DNA of 25,150 nucleotides. It comes from a virus. The notes under the pieces are model-generated. The model had not been told where the DNA came from. It did not search any database and saw only the letters and a list, made by a program, of their open reading frames with translations. Each line of letters starts with the position of its first letter. Position 1 is the first letter of the stretch. Positions 7,159 through 15,209 of the stretch are shown piece by piece. Where the stretch lies: IMG/VR virus record IMGVR_UViG_3300042691_032078, positions 1 to 25,150 of that record. One strand, 5' to 3'. The position numbers were made by a program, and so were the translations under genes.

Positions 7159-7652
7159 AGCATGCCCTCCTGCATCAATCCACCCGGCTGGGGCGGCGCA
7201 GGTTGCGGTGCGGCCCCGGGCGCCGGGGCGCCGGGCTGCATCGGCATGCTACCCATCGCGCCCCCTGCCTGATTGAGCAGCTCGCCCAGCTTGGCAACGG
7301 TGGCCTCGCCGAGCTGGCGGCCCATCTCTTCGTCCCCTTCTTCCGGCAGGTAGCCCGCCTCGCCGGCGATGTCGATCAACTCCTGCACCAGATAGATGGC
7401 GATGCCGTCACCTTCGTCGGTGCCGAACAGCTCGTCGTCCGGCAGATCCAGCTCCTGCTGCATCCGCATGATGATCGGGAACACCAGCAACGCGACCGCG
7501 GTGGGGATGTCACTCGACCCCTCGAACGCAGCGCTGATTGCCGGCGCGAAGTCTTCGGACACGATCATTTCGAGGGCCGAACTGAGTGCGTCCTCGGGCG
7601 TCATCGGCGCCGCGGCAGGCGCGGCTTCGGGCGGCATCATCTGAGGCGTCAT
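7155..7652 (-). CDS. Acidic Pro/Ala-flanked phage protein, 165 aa
   Basis: Unknown function. ATG 7652 follows the upstream stop by one base (TGAGATG). The N-terminus (residues 1-18) is Met/Pro/Ala-rich. The core (about 19-130) is acidic and helical, with one hydrophobic stretch (AVALLVFPIIM, about 52-62) too short and polar-flanked for a sure membrane helix, and acidic patches such as LPDDELFGTDEGD. The tail from about 130 is Gly/Met/Pro/Ala-rich and low in complexity. Pro-rich ends around a small helical core are common in phage internal or assembly-factor proteins. The gene sits in the predicted ejection-protein cluster. Packaging into the virion is inference from order only. Confidence 0.72.
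   Translation of the reverse strand: MTPQMMPPEAAPAAAPMTPEDALSSALEMIVSEDFAPAISAAFEGSSDIPTAVALLVFPIIMRMQQELDLPDDELFGTDEGDGIAIYLVQELIDIAGEAGYLPEEGDEEMGRQLGEATVAKLGELLNQAGGAMGSMPMQPGAPAPGAAPQPAPPQPGGLMQEGML
7165..7171 (-). promoter_or_regulatory. Shine-Dalgarno that fixes a GTG start
   Basis: AGGAGGG followed by CATGCT and GTG 7158. It is encoded inside the C-terminal codons of the preceding 165-aa gene. It supports the GTG as the start of the 341-aa protein. Confidence 0.6.
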
Positions 7653-7653
7653 C

Positions 7654-8007
7654 TCACCCTCCCATCTGCATCAGCCCGCTCTTGCGGCGGGAGTTGCTTG
7701 TCGGCTTGTCTTCAGGGACGACTGGCACCTCGATCCGCGAGGGGTTGGTGTCGGTGTACTCGGGGGAGAAGTAGTCGCCGCGAGACCGGGAGCGGAACCC
7801 GCCGATGGCCTCCTCTTTGTAGCGCCGATCCTCCAGATCCCAGCGCCGCCCGGCCTCCAGCTCGGCCCGGCGGTTGGCCGCCTGCAGCCGCTCCAGCCGC
7901 TCCAAAAAGGCGCGCTCTTCCTTGCTATTGCGGTCGTTTTCCTTGCGCGAGCTGCGATTGTTCAACGCGCTCCCAAGCGCCTGCGCCGCCATTGCCCACC
8001 AAGACAT
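7654..8007 (-). CDS. Small basic coiled-coil phage protein, 117 aa
   Basis: Unknown function. ATG 8007 lies two bases after the previous stop (TAACCATG). Residues 1-15 (MSWWAMAAQALGSAL) form a short hydrophobic Trp/Ala/Gly segment. Residues about 18-70 are a highly charged helix (KEERAFLERLERLQAANRR), likely a coiled coil. The remainder is polar, with basic Ser/Arg patches at the end. A small membrane-touching N-terminus followed by a charged helix is typical of the short internal proteins between nozzle and large ejection proteins in podoviruses. A role in ejection is inferred from place and composition. It could also be a DNA- or core-binding factor. Confidence 0.7.
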   Translation of the reverse strand: MSWWAMAAQALGSALNNRSSRKENDRNSKEERAFLERLERLQAANRRAELEAGRRWDLEDRRYKEEAIGGFRSRSRGDYFSPEYTDTNPSRIEVPVVPEDKPTSNSRRKSGLMQMGG

Positions 8008-8009
8008 GG

Positions 8010-8894
8010 TTAACCTCCGCCCCCGCGATTACGGCCGAAGAATCGGTCAAAAACACTCCCGAACTCCGAAGTGAAAAAGTCGATGAACCCACTCGCGCCG
8101 TTCTGATCACGCCAGTACGACGGGTCGGAAAAGAGCGTGGTGCCCATCATCTGCATCATGTCGCGGAACATCGAGAACCGCTGCTCACTGTTCATGTTCT
8201 CGCGCTCCCAAGCGCGAGTTTCGCGTCCGAAGTCGCGGTCCAGCGCAGACTCGCCGCTGCGCCACCCGCGGTCGCGGTCGGCTTCGGCGCTGCGGGCGGC
8301 CCACTCTTCGCGGCTCAGTCCGCGGTCGAGCCCGGATTCGCGGCTGCGCCACTCGCGCTCGCCCAGCGTCATCTCGCGGTCGAAAATGCGACCGGCCTCG
8401 GCCTCGCTGATGTTCAACTCCGACTGGAGTCGCATGAGCTGCTGCTGGCGCTCGAACTCGATGTCGGCGTCCAGCTGGTTGGGTCCGATCTGGACACCCC
8501 CGCCCTGCGCGCTGGCCGTCTGGCGGTTCATCTCGGCGATGGCCGCAGCGTTCAGCGCCTCCGCATTCTGCGCGCTGGCTTGCGCGTGGATCTGGGCGTC
8601 CGCCTGTGCGATAGGCATCGCCGCCTGCAACGCCGCCTGCTGGCTGGCTTGCGCCGCCATCGACGAGTTCTGCAAGCCCCGGCGTGCAGCGAAAGCCTCG
8701 CCCTGCTTGCCCGCCAGTCGCATCAGCGGATTGCCAGATGACTGCAGCTGGGCCATGTTGCCAGCGACAGTTTCGTTGGCGCCGGGCTTGCGCAGGTACA
8801 TCGACCCGGAACGCATCAGGCCGCCGGTGACCGGCCCCTCATGCGCAGGTCGCTGCGTCCACTGCCCAGTGTTCTGGTCGTAAACAGCCGTCAT
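8010..8894 (-). CDS. Putative internal virion protein with Ala/Gln helix and Arg/Glu repeats, 294 aa
   Basis: ATG 8894 overlaps the nozzle stop (ATGA). Residues 66-128 are an Ala/Gln/Met-rich helical stretch starting AARRGLQNSSMAAQA. I associate that pattern with internal virion proteins of podoviruses. Residues 145-235 are charged helix with a duplicated motif, WRSxESxLDRxxxRE, at 182-197 and 211-226. The C-terminus (about 270-288, FIDFFTSEFGSVFDRFF) is an aromatic amphipathic helix, followed by an Arg/Gly tail. The gene is first after the nozzle, the place held by the T7 internal core genes. The likely role is part of the ejectosome that crosses the envelope. The amphipathic C-terminus would suit membrane contact. 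No enzymatic motif is visible. Confidence 0.75.
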   Translation of the reverse strand: MTAVYDQNTGQWTQRPAHEGPVTGGLMRSGSMYLRKPGANETVAGNMAQLQSSGNPLMRLAGKQGEAFAARRGLQNSSMAAQASQQAALQAAMPIAQADAQIHAQASAQNAEALNAAAIAEMNRQTASAQGGGVQIGPNQLDADIEFERQQQLMRLQSELNISEAEAGRIFDREMTLGEREWRSRESGLDRGLSREEWAARSAEADRDRGWRSGESALDRDFGRETRAWERENMNSEQRFSMFRDMMQMMGTTLFSDPSYWRDQNGASGFIDFFTSEFGSVFDRFFGRNRGGGG

Positions 8895-11800
8895 GACTTC
8901 GGATCCTCCGGCTCAAACCGGACAACGATGTTTTGGATCGTATGCGGCAGCATGCTGGCGCTGATCGACTCGATCAGGATCGTTACATCCTCGCCTTCGC
9001 CGCGCAACGTGTGAATGGCCCTGTAGCAGCCCTCGGTGATCGACGCCCCGGTGGAGACCCCGAAGTCGTACAGCGTGCCCGTGGTCGACGTGCCGGTGGT
9101 CTCGTCGCTGACCGGGGTGGTGTAGTCGAACCCCTTGAACACCTTAAATTGTGCGTACCCGTAGGCCCGCCCGTGGAATCCGACTTGGTCAAGGTGCTTG
9201 CGGTAGAACGGCGGCCCCATCTGCAGCGGCTGGGTGGTCCATTGGGCGATAATCTCCTCACCGTCAAACGAACGCCCCGCGTCGATCTGGAACACGTACC
9301 GATACCGCGAGTGCTCGGGGTCACGGGCAAACGTCATGAATGCCACATCCTGCCCCGTGGACGTGGTGCCGTGGCACGCGGTCAGCACGGTGATCGCCGA
9401 CCCGTCCCGGTCCTGCCAGTCGCCGTAGAAGCGCTGGGTGGTAACCGCCACCCCGTCCCTCGGGGTGAACGTGAGGGTCGCCTGCCAGCCGTCGGCGAAG
9501 ACGTAGCGGCACTGACGTTTGTTGCGCATCACGTAGGCCGCGCGGAAGGTCTTGTCGGTCGTCTGGTTGCGTGTCGGCAGCTGCAGGCGTTCGAGGAACC
9601 ACGGCGTGGCTCCCTCCGCCAGCCGCCCGGAGCTGAAGTCGCCGTACTGATCGGTCGTCGCCAGCGTCGCAGGCCCGCCGAAGTCGAGGAAGACCGGCTG
9701 TCCGATGTCCAACACGCTGTACTCGATGGCCCCGGAATTGGGCGTGATCTCCACGCGCTCCAGCCCGGTCGACGGGTCGGTTCCTTGGATCGCGGAGATT
9801 GAGCTTTCGGTGAACACGCCGAGGCTGTTGCCCTTCATCTTGACGAGCCCGGTGACCGCATCACCTGCGCCGATCTCCGCGGCCAATGACGCGGCGTCGA
9901 GGTAGGTCAATGGGTCTCCTACGTCGGACACCGAGACCGAGCCGGTCTTGTAGCCCATCGCAAGGTAGGTGCCCGCCCAGACGACGTGCCGCGGCTTCTC
10001 GAATTGCGTCAGCAGGCCGGTCTGGATCGGCAGCAGGTGCTCCCCGTCGAACATGTGCCCGTGCTCGGCACCGTTGACGATGAAGGTGACGTCGTATTGA
10101 TCGCTGGCGTAGGGGTTCGCGGAGTGAAAGACGTACTGGGCGTCCTCTGCGTCTACGGCGTAGCTCGACGCCATCGTGATTGGCTCGTCGGTGCTGGCGC
10201 AGTACGCCAGCAGCGCGCCGCCACGGTCGTCTTCAGTGTAGATGCCCATATCCGGGCCGAACAGCCACGGGCGCGAATACGCCGTGCCGATGCTGGAGTT
10301 GACCACCAGCAGGCCGCGGCGGTCGCCGTTGGGCGGCGTCGTGGTCGCGCTGCCTTCGGCGACCGTGTAGTGGATCACTTCGATCTCTTGATCCCAAGGG
10401 CTCCCGCCAGAGTTGTTGACGAACGCCTTGCGGGTCTGCTCTTGGTAGTAGACCTTGACCTGCACCGCGTCCACGTAGACGCTGGACAGCGCTCCGCCCT
10501 GCAGGCGGAACGCAAGCTGGACGTTGAACCCACCGTCATTGATGTCGGACGGCTTCAGCTCGGTCAGCCCGTTACCCCAGACGTCGTTTGCGCCGCCGTA
10601 GGTCTGCTCGCGCCCCGCGCCGCCGGCGGCGACCACCGGCAGATTGCGCGTGGTGTCGGCCTTGTTGCTGCGTGTCGGCGTGCTGGTGCAGCCGATGGTG
10701 ACCAGCTCCTCCTTGGCGCCGGTCTGTGCGCGCCGATACACGCGCACCTCGATCCCGCGAACCAGCGCACCCCCGGGGATCTGCAGCGCATCGGCGCTGA
10801 AGGTTGCCTTGAGCGTGTTGGTGCGTAGTGCCAGTGAGCTGCCACTATCGCCGGCCTCGGACAGGTCATCGGCTTGCAGGTTGCCGGCGTCCAGCCCGCT
10901 CCATGAGGTACTGCCGCCGCCAATGTCTTCAGCTAGCGTGTCGGAGCCGACCCAGCCAGTGTCCAACACTTCATCGGCGTCGAGCTGGGAGATGTAGCCG
11001 CGGCGAACGTAGGGCAGGAAAAATGCGTCCAAAGCGGTCGCGGCGGTCTCGACGTACTCCAGCTGACGGCCGAGGTCGAGTCGCGTCCACCCGCCCTCGC
11101 TGTCCCAGTATGCGCAGTAGAGCGTCGCGCGCAGCGGCGCGACGTGGTCAACCAAGTCGCCGACCTTGTCCACCAGCACGAGGCTGACGTTGTCGATGGC
11201 GCCGGTGAACCCGGTGCCTGTGAAGATCAGCTGCCCTGCACCCGACGCCGTGATGTACTCCGCATAGGTGCCTGCGGCCGAACGCGAGAAGCCGGTGACG
11301 CCCCCGAAGGTCGGCTGGACCGTTCCGGCGCTGTAACTGGTGATGGTGTACTGCAGACGGTAGGTCAGCCCATTGACTGCGGCGCGGCTGTTCGTCAGCG
11401 TGCTGTTGGTCGCGGTGGCCACGCCAGCCGTGGTCCAGCCGGCCCCTGCGGTCCATTCGGTGATCGGTGCGGTGAACGAGCCGTTGTTGGCAAGGTCGCG
11501 CGCCACAATGCGGACCGAGACGTCATCCACCGTGCCCGTAAACGCAGCGTCGGGGGTGATCGTCAGCACGCCCGCGCCGGTGGCGGTCAGGGTGTCGGTG
11601 TAGGTGCCGCTGGCAGTGCGCGGCGTCGTACTGGTGGCCCCGCCGATACCGACCGAGGTGATCTGCCCAGCGGTGACCGTGATCGTGTAGGTGATCTCGT
11701 AGCTATAGCCCGCAACGCCCGCCAGCGCGTGGGTGAGAGGGCTCGCACCTGCAACCGCGACCGTAGCGACGCCGGCGGCACCGGAAGTAAACCCCCACCC

Positions 11801-12652
11801 GGCTGTCGGGTTGGTCCAGTCGGTTGCGGTCGCCGCGGCGGTGAAGAAGTTGCCGTTGCGGACGAGGTTGGCTGACGCACAAGGGGTGTACAGCTCGGTG
11901 GCTGCCGCCATGTCCTGCCCGACGTTGTAGTCGAACAGCTCCCAGATGACGTCCGCCGGGGTGCCGTCCACCGTGCGCGCCAGCGCCAGCGTACCGATGG
12001 CGCTCGTGCGCGTGCCGCCGTAGATCGGCGCGCCTTCCAGCGGCATTGGCGCAGCCGTCGGGGTCAGCTGAATCGCAACGAGGTCGTTGATGGCGAACAG
12101 CTTGTCGTTGAAGAAGTGCAGCCCCGGCACCCGGGTCATCGAGTCGCCGGGGAGTGCGGTGACCAGTGCGGCGTACCCAGCGTAGCTCCCGGGCTGCCAC
12201 TCGGTAGACGCAGACTCGGCAGTGCCGAGGGTCAAGTTGAAGCCCGCAAGGCTGCCGGGGGTCGAGAGGTTGATCGGTTCAAGCAGCGTGGCGAACCCGG
12301 TGTGCCGATATAGCGGATCCTCGGCGACCAGCACCGGCGTATCCACCCGATCCACGACCGCGCGCGTTGTCGTGACGGTCTCGCCGGTGAGGTCGTCGAT
12401 GTAGATCAAAGTCCCGATTTCCCCGACGGTGAACCCCGGGCTCGCGGAGGGTAGGAGAAGCTCAAACTCGAAGCCGTACGAGGTGATCGGGTTCCCGTCC
12501 CATCGGCTGAAGCCGTCGATGCGCCGGATCCCGCGGTTGATGCCGACCTCGTAGTTCAGGCACGCCTGCGCGGTGCCCGGATCTACGGAGAGTTTGTCGG
12601 TTGCGAGATCGAGGCCGCCGGTGATTGGGATTACCTGCTGTTTTGCGGCCAC
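8891..12652 (-). CDS. Tail nozzle-like structural protein with inserted beta modules, 1253 aa
   Basis: GTG 12652 lies one base after the adaptor stop. The N-terminus (IPITGGLDLATDK, PGTAQACLNYE, GINRGIRRIDGFSRWDG, residues 8-52) resembles proteins that podoviruses place after the head-tail adaptor, comparable in role to T7 gp12 or P22 gp10. The protein is beta-rich and has no membrane segments. At 1253 residues it is far longer than those relatives. The excess is explained by inserts: two tandem jelly-roll-like modules (residues 260-383 and 385-494) and another beta-sandwich-like module (about 570-736). The core resumes near 740 with Tyr/Gly/Asp-rich strands and ends in a beta-rich domain. 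It probably forms the tail tube tip, with inserts displayed outward to bind host glycans. The exact homology is uncertain; the structural role is firmer. Confidence 0.78.
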   Translation of the reverse strand: MAAKQQVIPITGGLDLATDKLSVDPGTAQACLNYEVGINRGIRRIDGFSRWDGNPITSYGFEFELLLPSASPGFTVGEIGTLIYIDDLTGETVTTTRAVVDRVDTPVLVAEDPLYRHTGFATLLEPINLSTPGSLAGFNLTLGTAESASTEWQPGSYAGYAALVTALPGDSMTRVPGLHFFNDKLFAINDLVAIQLTPTAAPMPLEGAPIYGGTRTSAIGTLALARTVDGTPADVIWELFDYNVGQDMAAATELYTPCASANLVRNGNFFTAAATATDWTNPTAGWGFTSGAAGVATVAVAGASPLTHALAGVAGYSYEITYTITVTAGQITSVGIGGATSTTPRTASGTYTDTLTATGAGVLTITPDAAFTGTVDDVSVRIVARDLANNGSFTAPITEWTAGAGWTTAGVATATNSTLTNSRAAVNGLTYRLQYTITSYSAGTVQPTFGGVTGFSRSAAGTYAEYITASGAGQLIFTGTGFTGAIDNVSLVLVDKVGDLVDHVAPLRATLYCAYWDSEGGWTRLDLGRQLEYVETAATALDAFFLPYVRRGYISQLDADEVLDTGWVGSDTLAEDIGGGSTSWSGLDAGNLQADDLSEAGDSGSSLALRTNTLKATFSADALQIPGGALVRGIEVRVYRRAQTGAKEELVTIGCTSTPTRSNKADTTRNLPVVAAGGAGREQTYGGANDVWGNGLTELKPSDINDGGFNVQLAFRLQGGALSSVYVDAVQVKVYYQEQTRKAFVNNSGGSPWDQEIEVIHYTVAEGSATTTPPNGDRRGLLVVNSSIGTAYSRPWLFGPDMGIYTEDDRGGALLAYCASTDEPITMASSYAVDAEDAQYVFHSANPYASDQYDVTFIVNGAEHGHMFDGEHLLPIQTGLLTQFEKPRHVVWAGTYLAMGYKTGSVSVSDVGDPLTYLDAASLAAEIGAGDAVTGLVKMKGNSLGVFTESSISAIQGTDPSTGLERVEITPNSGAIEYSVLDIGQPVFLDFGGPATLATTDQYGDFSSGRLAEGATPWFLERLQLPTRNQTTDKTFRAAYVMRNKRQCRYVFADGWQATLTFTPRDGVAVTTQRFYGDWQDRDGSAITVLTACHGTTSTGQDVAFMTFARDPEHSRYRYVFQIDAGRSFDGEEIIAQWTTQPLQMGPPFYRKHLDQVGFHGRAYGYAQFKVFKGFDYTTPVSDETTGTSTTGTLYDFGVSTGASITEGCYRAIHTLRGEGEDVTILIESISASMLPHTIQNIVVRFEPEDPKS
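10445..10945 (-). other. Additional beta-sandwich-like module in the nozzle protein
   Basis: Residues about 570-736 of the 1253-aa protein. They show alternating hydrophobic strands (GALVRGIEVRVYRRA), a YGGANDVWGNGLT turn, a DINDGGFNVQLAF strand and an ending VDAVQVKVYY. I associate this pattern with a module that recurs in phage tail proteins. It follows the two jelly-roll modules, so inserts occupy about 480 consecutive residues. Confidence 0.5.
11171..11500 (-). repeat. Jelly-roll-like module B (nozzle residues 385-494)
   Basis: It shares WTAGAGW, YRLQYTIT, SRSAAGTY and FTGTGFTGAIDNVSL with the module in the adjacent adaptor gene (13053-13394), and a weaker match with module A just upstream. 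The module is about 110 residues and resembles carbohydrate-binding jelly rolls. The copies arose by duplication within and between neighbouring genes. Confidence 0.75.
11504..11875 (-). repeat. Jelly-roll-like module A (nozzle residues 260-383)
   Basis: Starts ANLVRNGNF and contains YEITYTITVTAGQI, RTASGTYTDTLTATGAG and FTGTVDDVSV, matching modules B and C motif by motif. It is in tandem with module B and separated from it by one or two residues. Confidence 0.72.
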
Positions 12653-12653
12653 G

Positions 12654-13703
12654 TCAGATCCTTGCGGCGGGGAGATACCTTGCCTTGATCGGTCGAATCA
12701 GCTCTTCAAACCGCCGGTCCGCGATCTGGAACATGTCCAGCTTCGCGCGCGTTTCGGCCCAGTAGCGAACCGCGTACCAGACGACGGCGTCGTGGAACTC
12801 GGTCGGGAGACCGCGGCCGGTGGAGGGCCAGTCCTCGAAGTTCGTGCTGTCGTCGGAGGTCGTGTAGATCTTCGGCTTGCAGAGGTAATCGAGCTTCAGT
12901 GCGTAGTTGGCGTCGGGGGTCGGGTAAACCTCCCACGTTTGGTCTGGGCGGATCGTGAAGTACATTGGCGCACCGCTGGCGACCGGGGAGCGGTCGCGCA
13001 GGCCGCGGAAGTCGGCGTACTCCATGAAGTAGACCGGCAGCTCTGCCACGCCACTGGCGGCAGTCAGGATGACGTCGTCCACCGTCCCGGTGAAGCTGGT
13101 GCCGGTGAAGACCAAGGTCGAAGCCCCGGACGTCGCCACGGTGATGTCGTCGGTGTAGGTGCCCGATGCCGAGCGCGACGTTCCGTTAACCCCTGCGAGC
13201 GAAGGTTGGATGCTGCCAGCCGTGCGGGTGATCGTGTACTGGACCCGGTAGGTCGTTCCGGAGGTCACTGAAGCCGCGGCGGCCAGCGTGGAGCTGGCCG
13301 TAGTGCCTGTGGCGATGCTGTTGGCTACGGCCCAGCCGGCGCCCGCCGTCCACGCGCTGGCGCTGCTGAAATCGCCGGAAGTCAGGAGATTCGAGCCTCG
13401 CAGCACGTATCGCCGCCCGCCCTGCTTGAACGGAATCCAGTCCCGATAGTTGGTCAGCCCGGCCGTCGGAACGACCGTCGAGACACCAGACGTGAAGGCC
13501 AGCATGCCCTGCTGGATCAGCCAGCCCCACTTGTACATCGTCTGGAAGTTGGTCAGCGCCATCAGCACCCACTCGACCAGCTCTGCAAGCTCGTCGGTCT
13601 GGCCGGCCAGCGTCGTCGGCACCGTGCCGGGCTTCGCGGTGTTGCCGCGAGAGCCCAGTCCGGTCAGCAGGTGGACGCGCTTGGCGATGGCGAGGATGTT
13701 CAC
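12654..13703 (-). CDS. Head-tail adaptor-like protein with inserted jelly-roll module, 349 aa
   Basis: GTG 13703 overlaps the previous stop (GTGA). Residues 1-100 (ILAIAKRVHLLTGLG, DELAELVEWVLMALTNFQ) are helical and resemble podovirus adaptor or tail-tubular-A proteins. Residues about 218-349 (VYFMEYADFRGLRDR, PMYFTIRPDQTWEVYPTPD, ALKLDYLCKPKIY) continue the same adaptor pattern. Between them, residues 104-217 form an independent jelly-roll-like module. Removing that insert leaves a core of about 235 residues, close to the usual adaptor size (T7 gp11 is about 200). The protein should bind the portal ring and carry the nozzle encoded next. An external domain on an adaptor is unusual and would project from the neck. 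The start and frame are secure. Confidence 0.8.
   Translation of the reverse strand: MNILAIAKRVHLLTGLGSRGNTAKPGTVPTTLAGQTDELAELVEWVLMALTNFQTMYKWGWLIQQGMLAFTSGVSTVVPTAGLTNYRDWIPFKQGGRRYVLRGSNLLTSGDFSSASAWTAGAGWAVANSIATGTTASSTLAAAASVTSGTTYRVQYTITRTAGSIQPSLAGVNGTSRSASGTYTDDITVATSGASTLVFTGTSFTGTVDDVILTAASGVAELPVYFMEYADFRGLRDRSPVASGAPMYFTIRPDQTWEVYPTPDANYALKLDYLCKPKIYTTSDDSTNFEDWPSTGRGLPTEFHDAVVWYAVRYWAETRAKLDMFQIADRRFEELIRPIKARYLPAARI
13053..13394 (-). repeat. Jelly-roll-like module C (adaptor residues 104-217)
   Basis: It begins SNLLTSGDF and ends FTGTSFTGTVDDVIL. It shares WTAGAGW, YRVQYTIT, SRSASGTYTDDIT and the closing FTG motif with module B of the next gene. It interrupts the adaptor fold between a GGRRYVLRG strand and the VYFMEY segment. 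Confidence 0.78.
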
Positions 13704-14551
13704 GCGGCTTCTTCCTGCGGCTCCAGCTGCTCGGGCGTCAACCCCAGAAGCTGCAGGATTTCGCGGCGCCAGTAGCCGATCTCGCGGTCGCGGTCGCGGT
13801 CATTCGGCCGGGCGCCGTCGGTCAACATGCCCCAGACGCGCTCCAGCGTGTCGCGGCCTTCGTTGGCGTAGAGGTCGTGCGCCTGCGCGTCGCGCTGCAG
13901 CCATTCGCTCAGGCTCGCCGGCAGGTGCTCGGTGCCCGGGGTCGGACCCATGAACTGGATCGGGAAACGGGCATAAACGTGCCAATTCCGGTCCATCTCC
14001 TTGGTCTGGCTGTTCCACTCCATGATCAGCTGACGGGCCTGCGAGTCGGCGACGTTGTAGAAGATCGGTGCCGGAACGTCCTGATACGGCAGCTTCGGGT
14101 CGAGCATGAAGACCTCGCCCTCCCAGCCGACCGGGATGCGACGGGCGCCGCCGCGCTGCTGGTCCTGCGGCAGGACGCGGATGCGGAAGCGCTGGCCTTC
14201 CCATTTGCTCAGGCTGGTGAGGCGCGGCGGCCGGCGGTTGCCGGAGCCGAACGGGACCGGGCCGGTCGAAGCGGCGGCAGGCTTGACCTTCGTCGCACGC
14301 TTCACCCCGGCGGAAATGCGGGCTTCCAGATCCACCAGCGCGCTGGCGCGAGCCGGCGTGGATCCATCGACGCCGGTGTCCCAGCGGTCGTAGTGCTGCA
14401 GCAGCTTGCGCGTCATGGAGTCGATGGAGTCCGACGGGGACACTCCAATCTCCAAGTGCTGGCAAACCATGCGCAGCTCGGGCTTGCTGCGGCCGGCGAA
14501 GTTGGCTGCGAGCCATTCCGGCAGCTTGGCGCTGATCTCTTCGGGCGTCAT
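13700..14551 (-). CDS. Phage protein of unknown function in head-tail region, 283 aa
   Basis: Not recognised. ATG 14551 has GAGGA with a 6-base spacer and is the first gene after a 79-base gap that holds a hairpin. Residues 1-60 look like a small helical domain (EEISAKLPEWLAANF, KPELRMVCQHLEI, TRKLLQHYDRW), similar in feel to a SAP- or LEM-like DNA-binding fold. Residues about 85-105 are a Pro/Ala/Gly linker. The rest is a mixed fold (FRIRVLPQDQ, VGWEGEVFMLDPKLPY, NWHVYARFPIQF), and the end is helical with ERVWGMLTDGARPND and LLGLTPEQLEP. It lies between the probable head protein and the adaptor, so a minor head or DNA-end-binding virion role is possible. That is inference. Confidence 0.72.
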   Translation of the reverse strand: MTPEEISAKLPEWLAANFAGRSKPELRMVCQHLEIGVSPSDSIDSMTRKLLQHYDRWDTGVDGSTPARASALVDLEARISAGVKRATKVKPAAASTGPVPFGSGNRRPPRLTSLSKWEGQRFRIRVLPQDQQRGGARRIPVGWEGEVFMLDPKLPYQDVPAPIFYNVADSQARQLIMEWNSQTKEMDRNWHVYARFPIQFMGPTPGTEHLPASLSEWLQRDAQAHDLYANEGRDTLERVWGMLTDGARPNDRDRDREIGYWRREILQLLGLTPEQLEPQEEAA

Positions 14552-14577
14552 CTTGAATCCTCGGTGGTTTGGAAGAT

Positions 14578-14607
14578 GGGGCTGGCGGCCTCGCGGCCGG
14601 CAGCCCC
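14578..14607 (-). terminator. GC-rich hairpin between head gene and 283-aa gene
   Basis: Thirteen-base arms with one mismatch around a four-base loop: GGGGCTGCCGGCC, loop GCGA, GGCCGCCAGCCCC on the minus strand. No U-tract follows. It may be a weak terminator, a transcript-processing site or an mRNA 3' stabiliser after the capsid genes. A simple rho-independent terminator is not supported. Confidence 0.4.
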
Positions 14608-14630
14608 GGTTGTCACTTCACAGCAGGGTG

Positions 14631-15191
14631 TTACTGGTTGCCGGTGACGGCAGCCGGGCCGTCGTTGTCATCCAGCACGGTGACCGGGACGCCGTACCAC
14701 ACGCGGATGTAGGTCGTACCCGTGGAGCTGGTGGTGGCCGCGGCCGTCGGGACCATCAGCAGGTTGTAATCCGACGACGGGGCTGCGGTGGTACGCAACG
14801 CCTTGGCGGACGTGGTGTTGCCATAGGCTTCACCGCCAGCCGTATTGGTCGGGAACTCGTAGTGCCGATCCCCGTTGCCGATGACGGCTGCCGCGACAAC
14901 GAGGTCATCGTCCGCCGTGGTGCCAATCTTGACGGCCAGCGTGTTGGCGCTGGTATCGAGATCCCCGTCCAGATCCAGCTCGACCTTCAACGGGATATGC
15001 CCGGCCGGCATGCGCGCGAGGTAGCAGGTATCGGTGGTCGCCAGCACCGCCGACGGCGCGGCCAGCACCGCGTCAAAGAAGCCCAGCTGCCCCGGCTGAA
15101 GACGCGGAATGGTGCCGTAGTAGTCGGTCGGCGCCGCGGTAGCAGTGCCGTTCGACTGGAACCCCGAGGCGTAGTAGTGAGCATTTGCCAT
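14631..15191 (-). CDS. Probable head decoration or head-associated protein, 186 aa
   Basis: ATG 15191 is preceded by GAGGAG with an 8-base spacer, a strong site suited to an abundant product. The protein follows the major capsid gene, the usual place for decoration proteins. The sequence is beta-rich with no membrane segment: ARMPAGHIPLKVELDLDGD, TLAVKIGTTADDD, YLLM-type strands and TYIRVWYGVPVTVLDD near the end. The LDLDGDLDT segment is Asp-rich. No family is recognised with certainty. It is isolated by hairpins on both sides (15210-15234 and 14578-14607), so its message level may be set independently of its neighbours. A decoration role is inferred. Confidence 0.72.
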   Translation of the reverse strand: MANAHYYASGFQSNGTATAAPTDYYGTIPRLQPGQLGFFDAVLAAPSAVLATTDTCYLARMPAGHIPLKVELDLDGDLDTSANTLAVKIGTTADDDLVVAAAVIGNGDRHYEFPTNTAGGEAYGNTTSAKALRTTAAPSSDYNLLMVPTAAATTSSTGTTYIRVWYGVPVTVLDDNDGPAAVTGNQ

Positions 15192-15209
15192 TTGAATCTC
15201 TCCTCAGTT

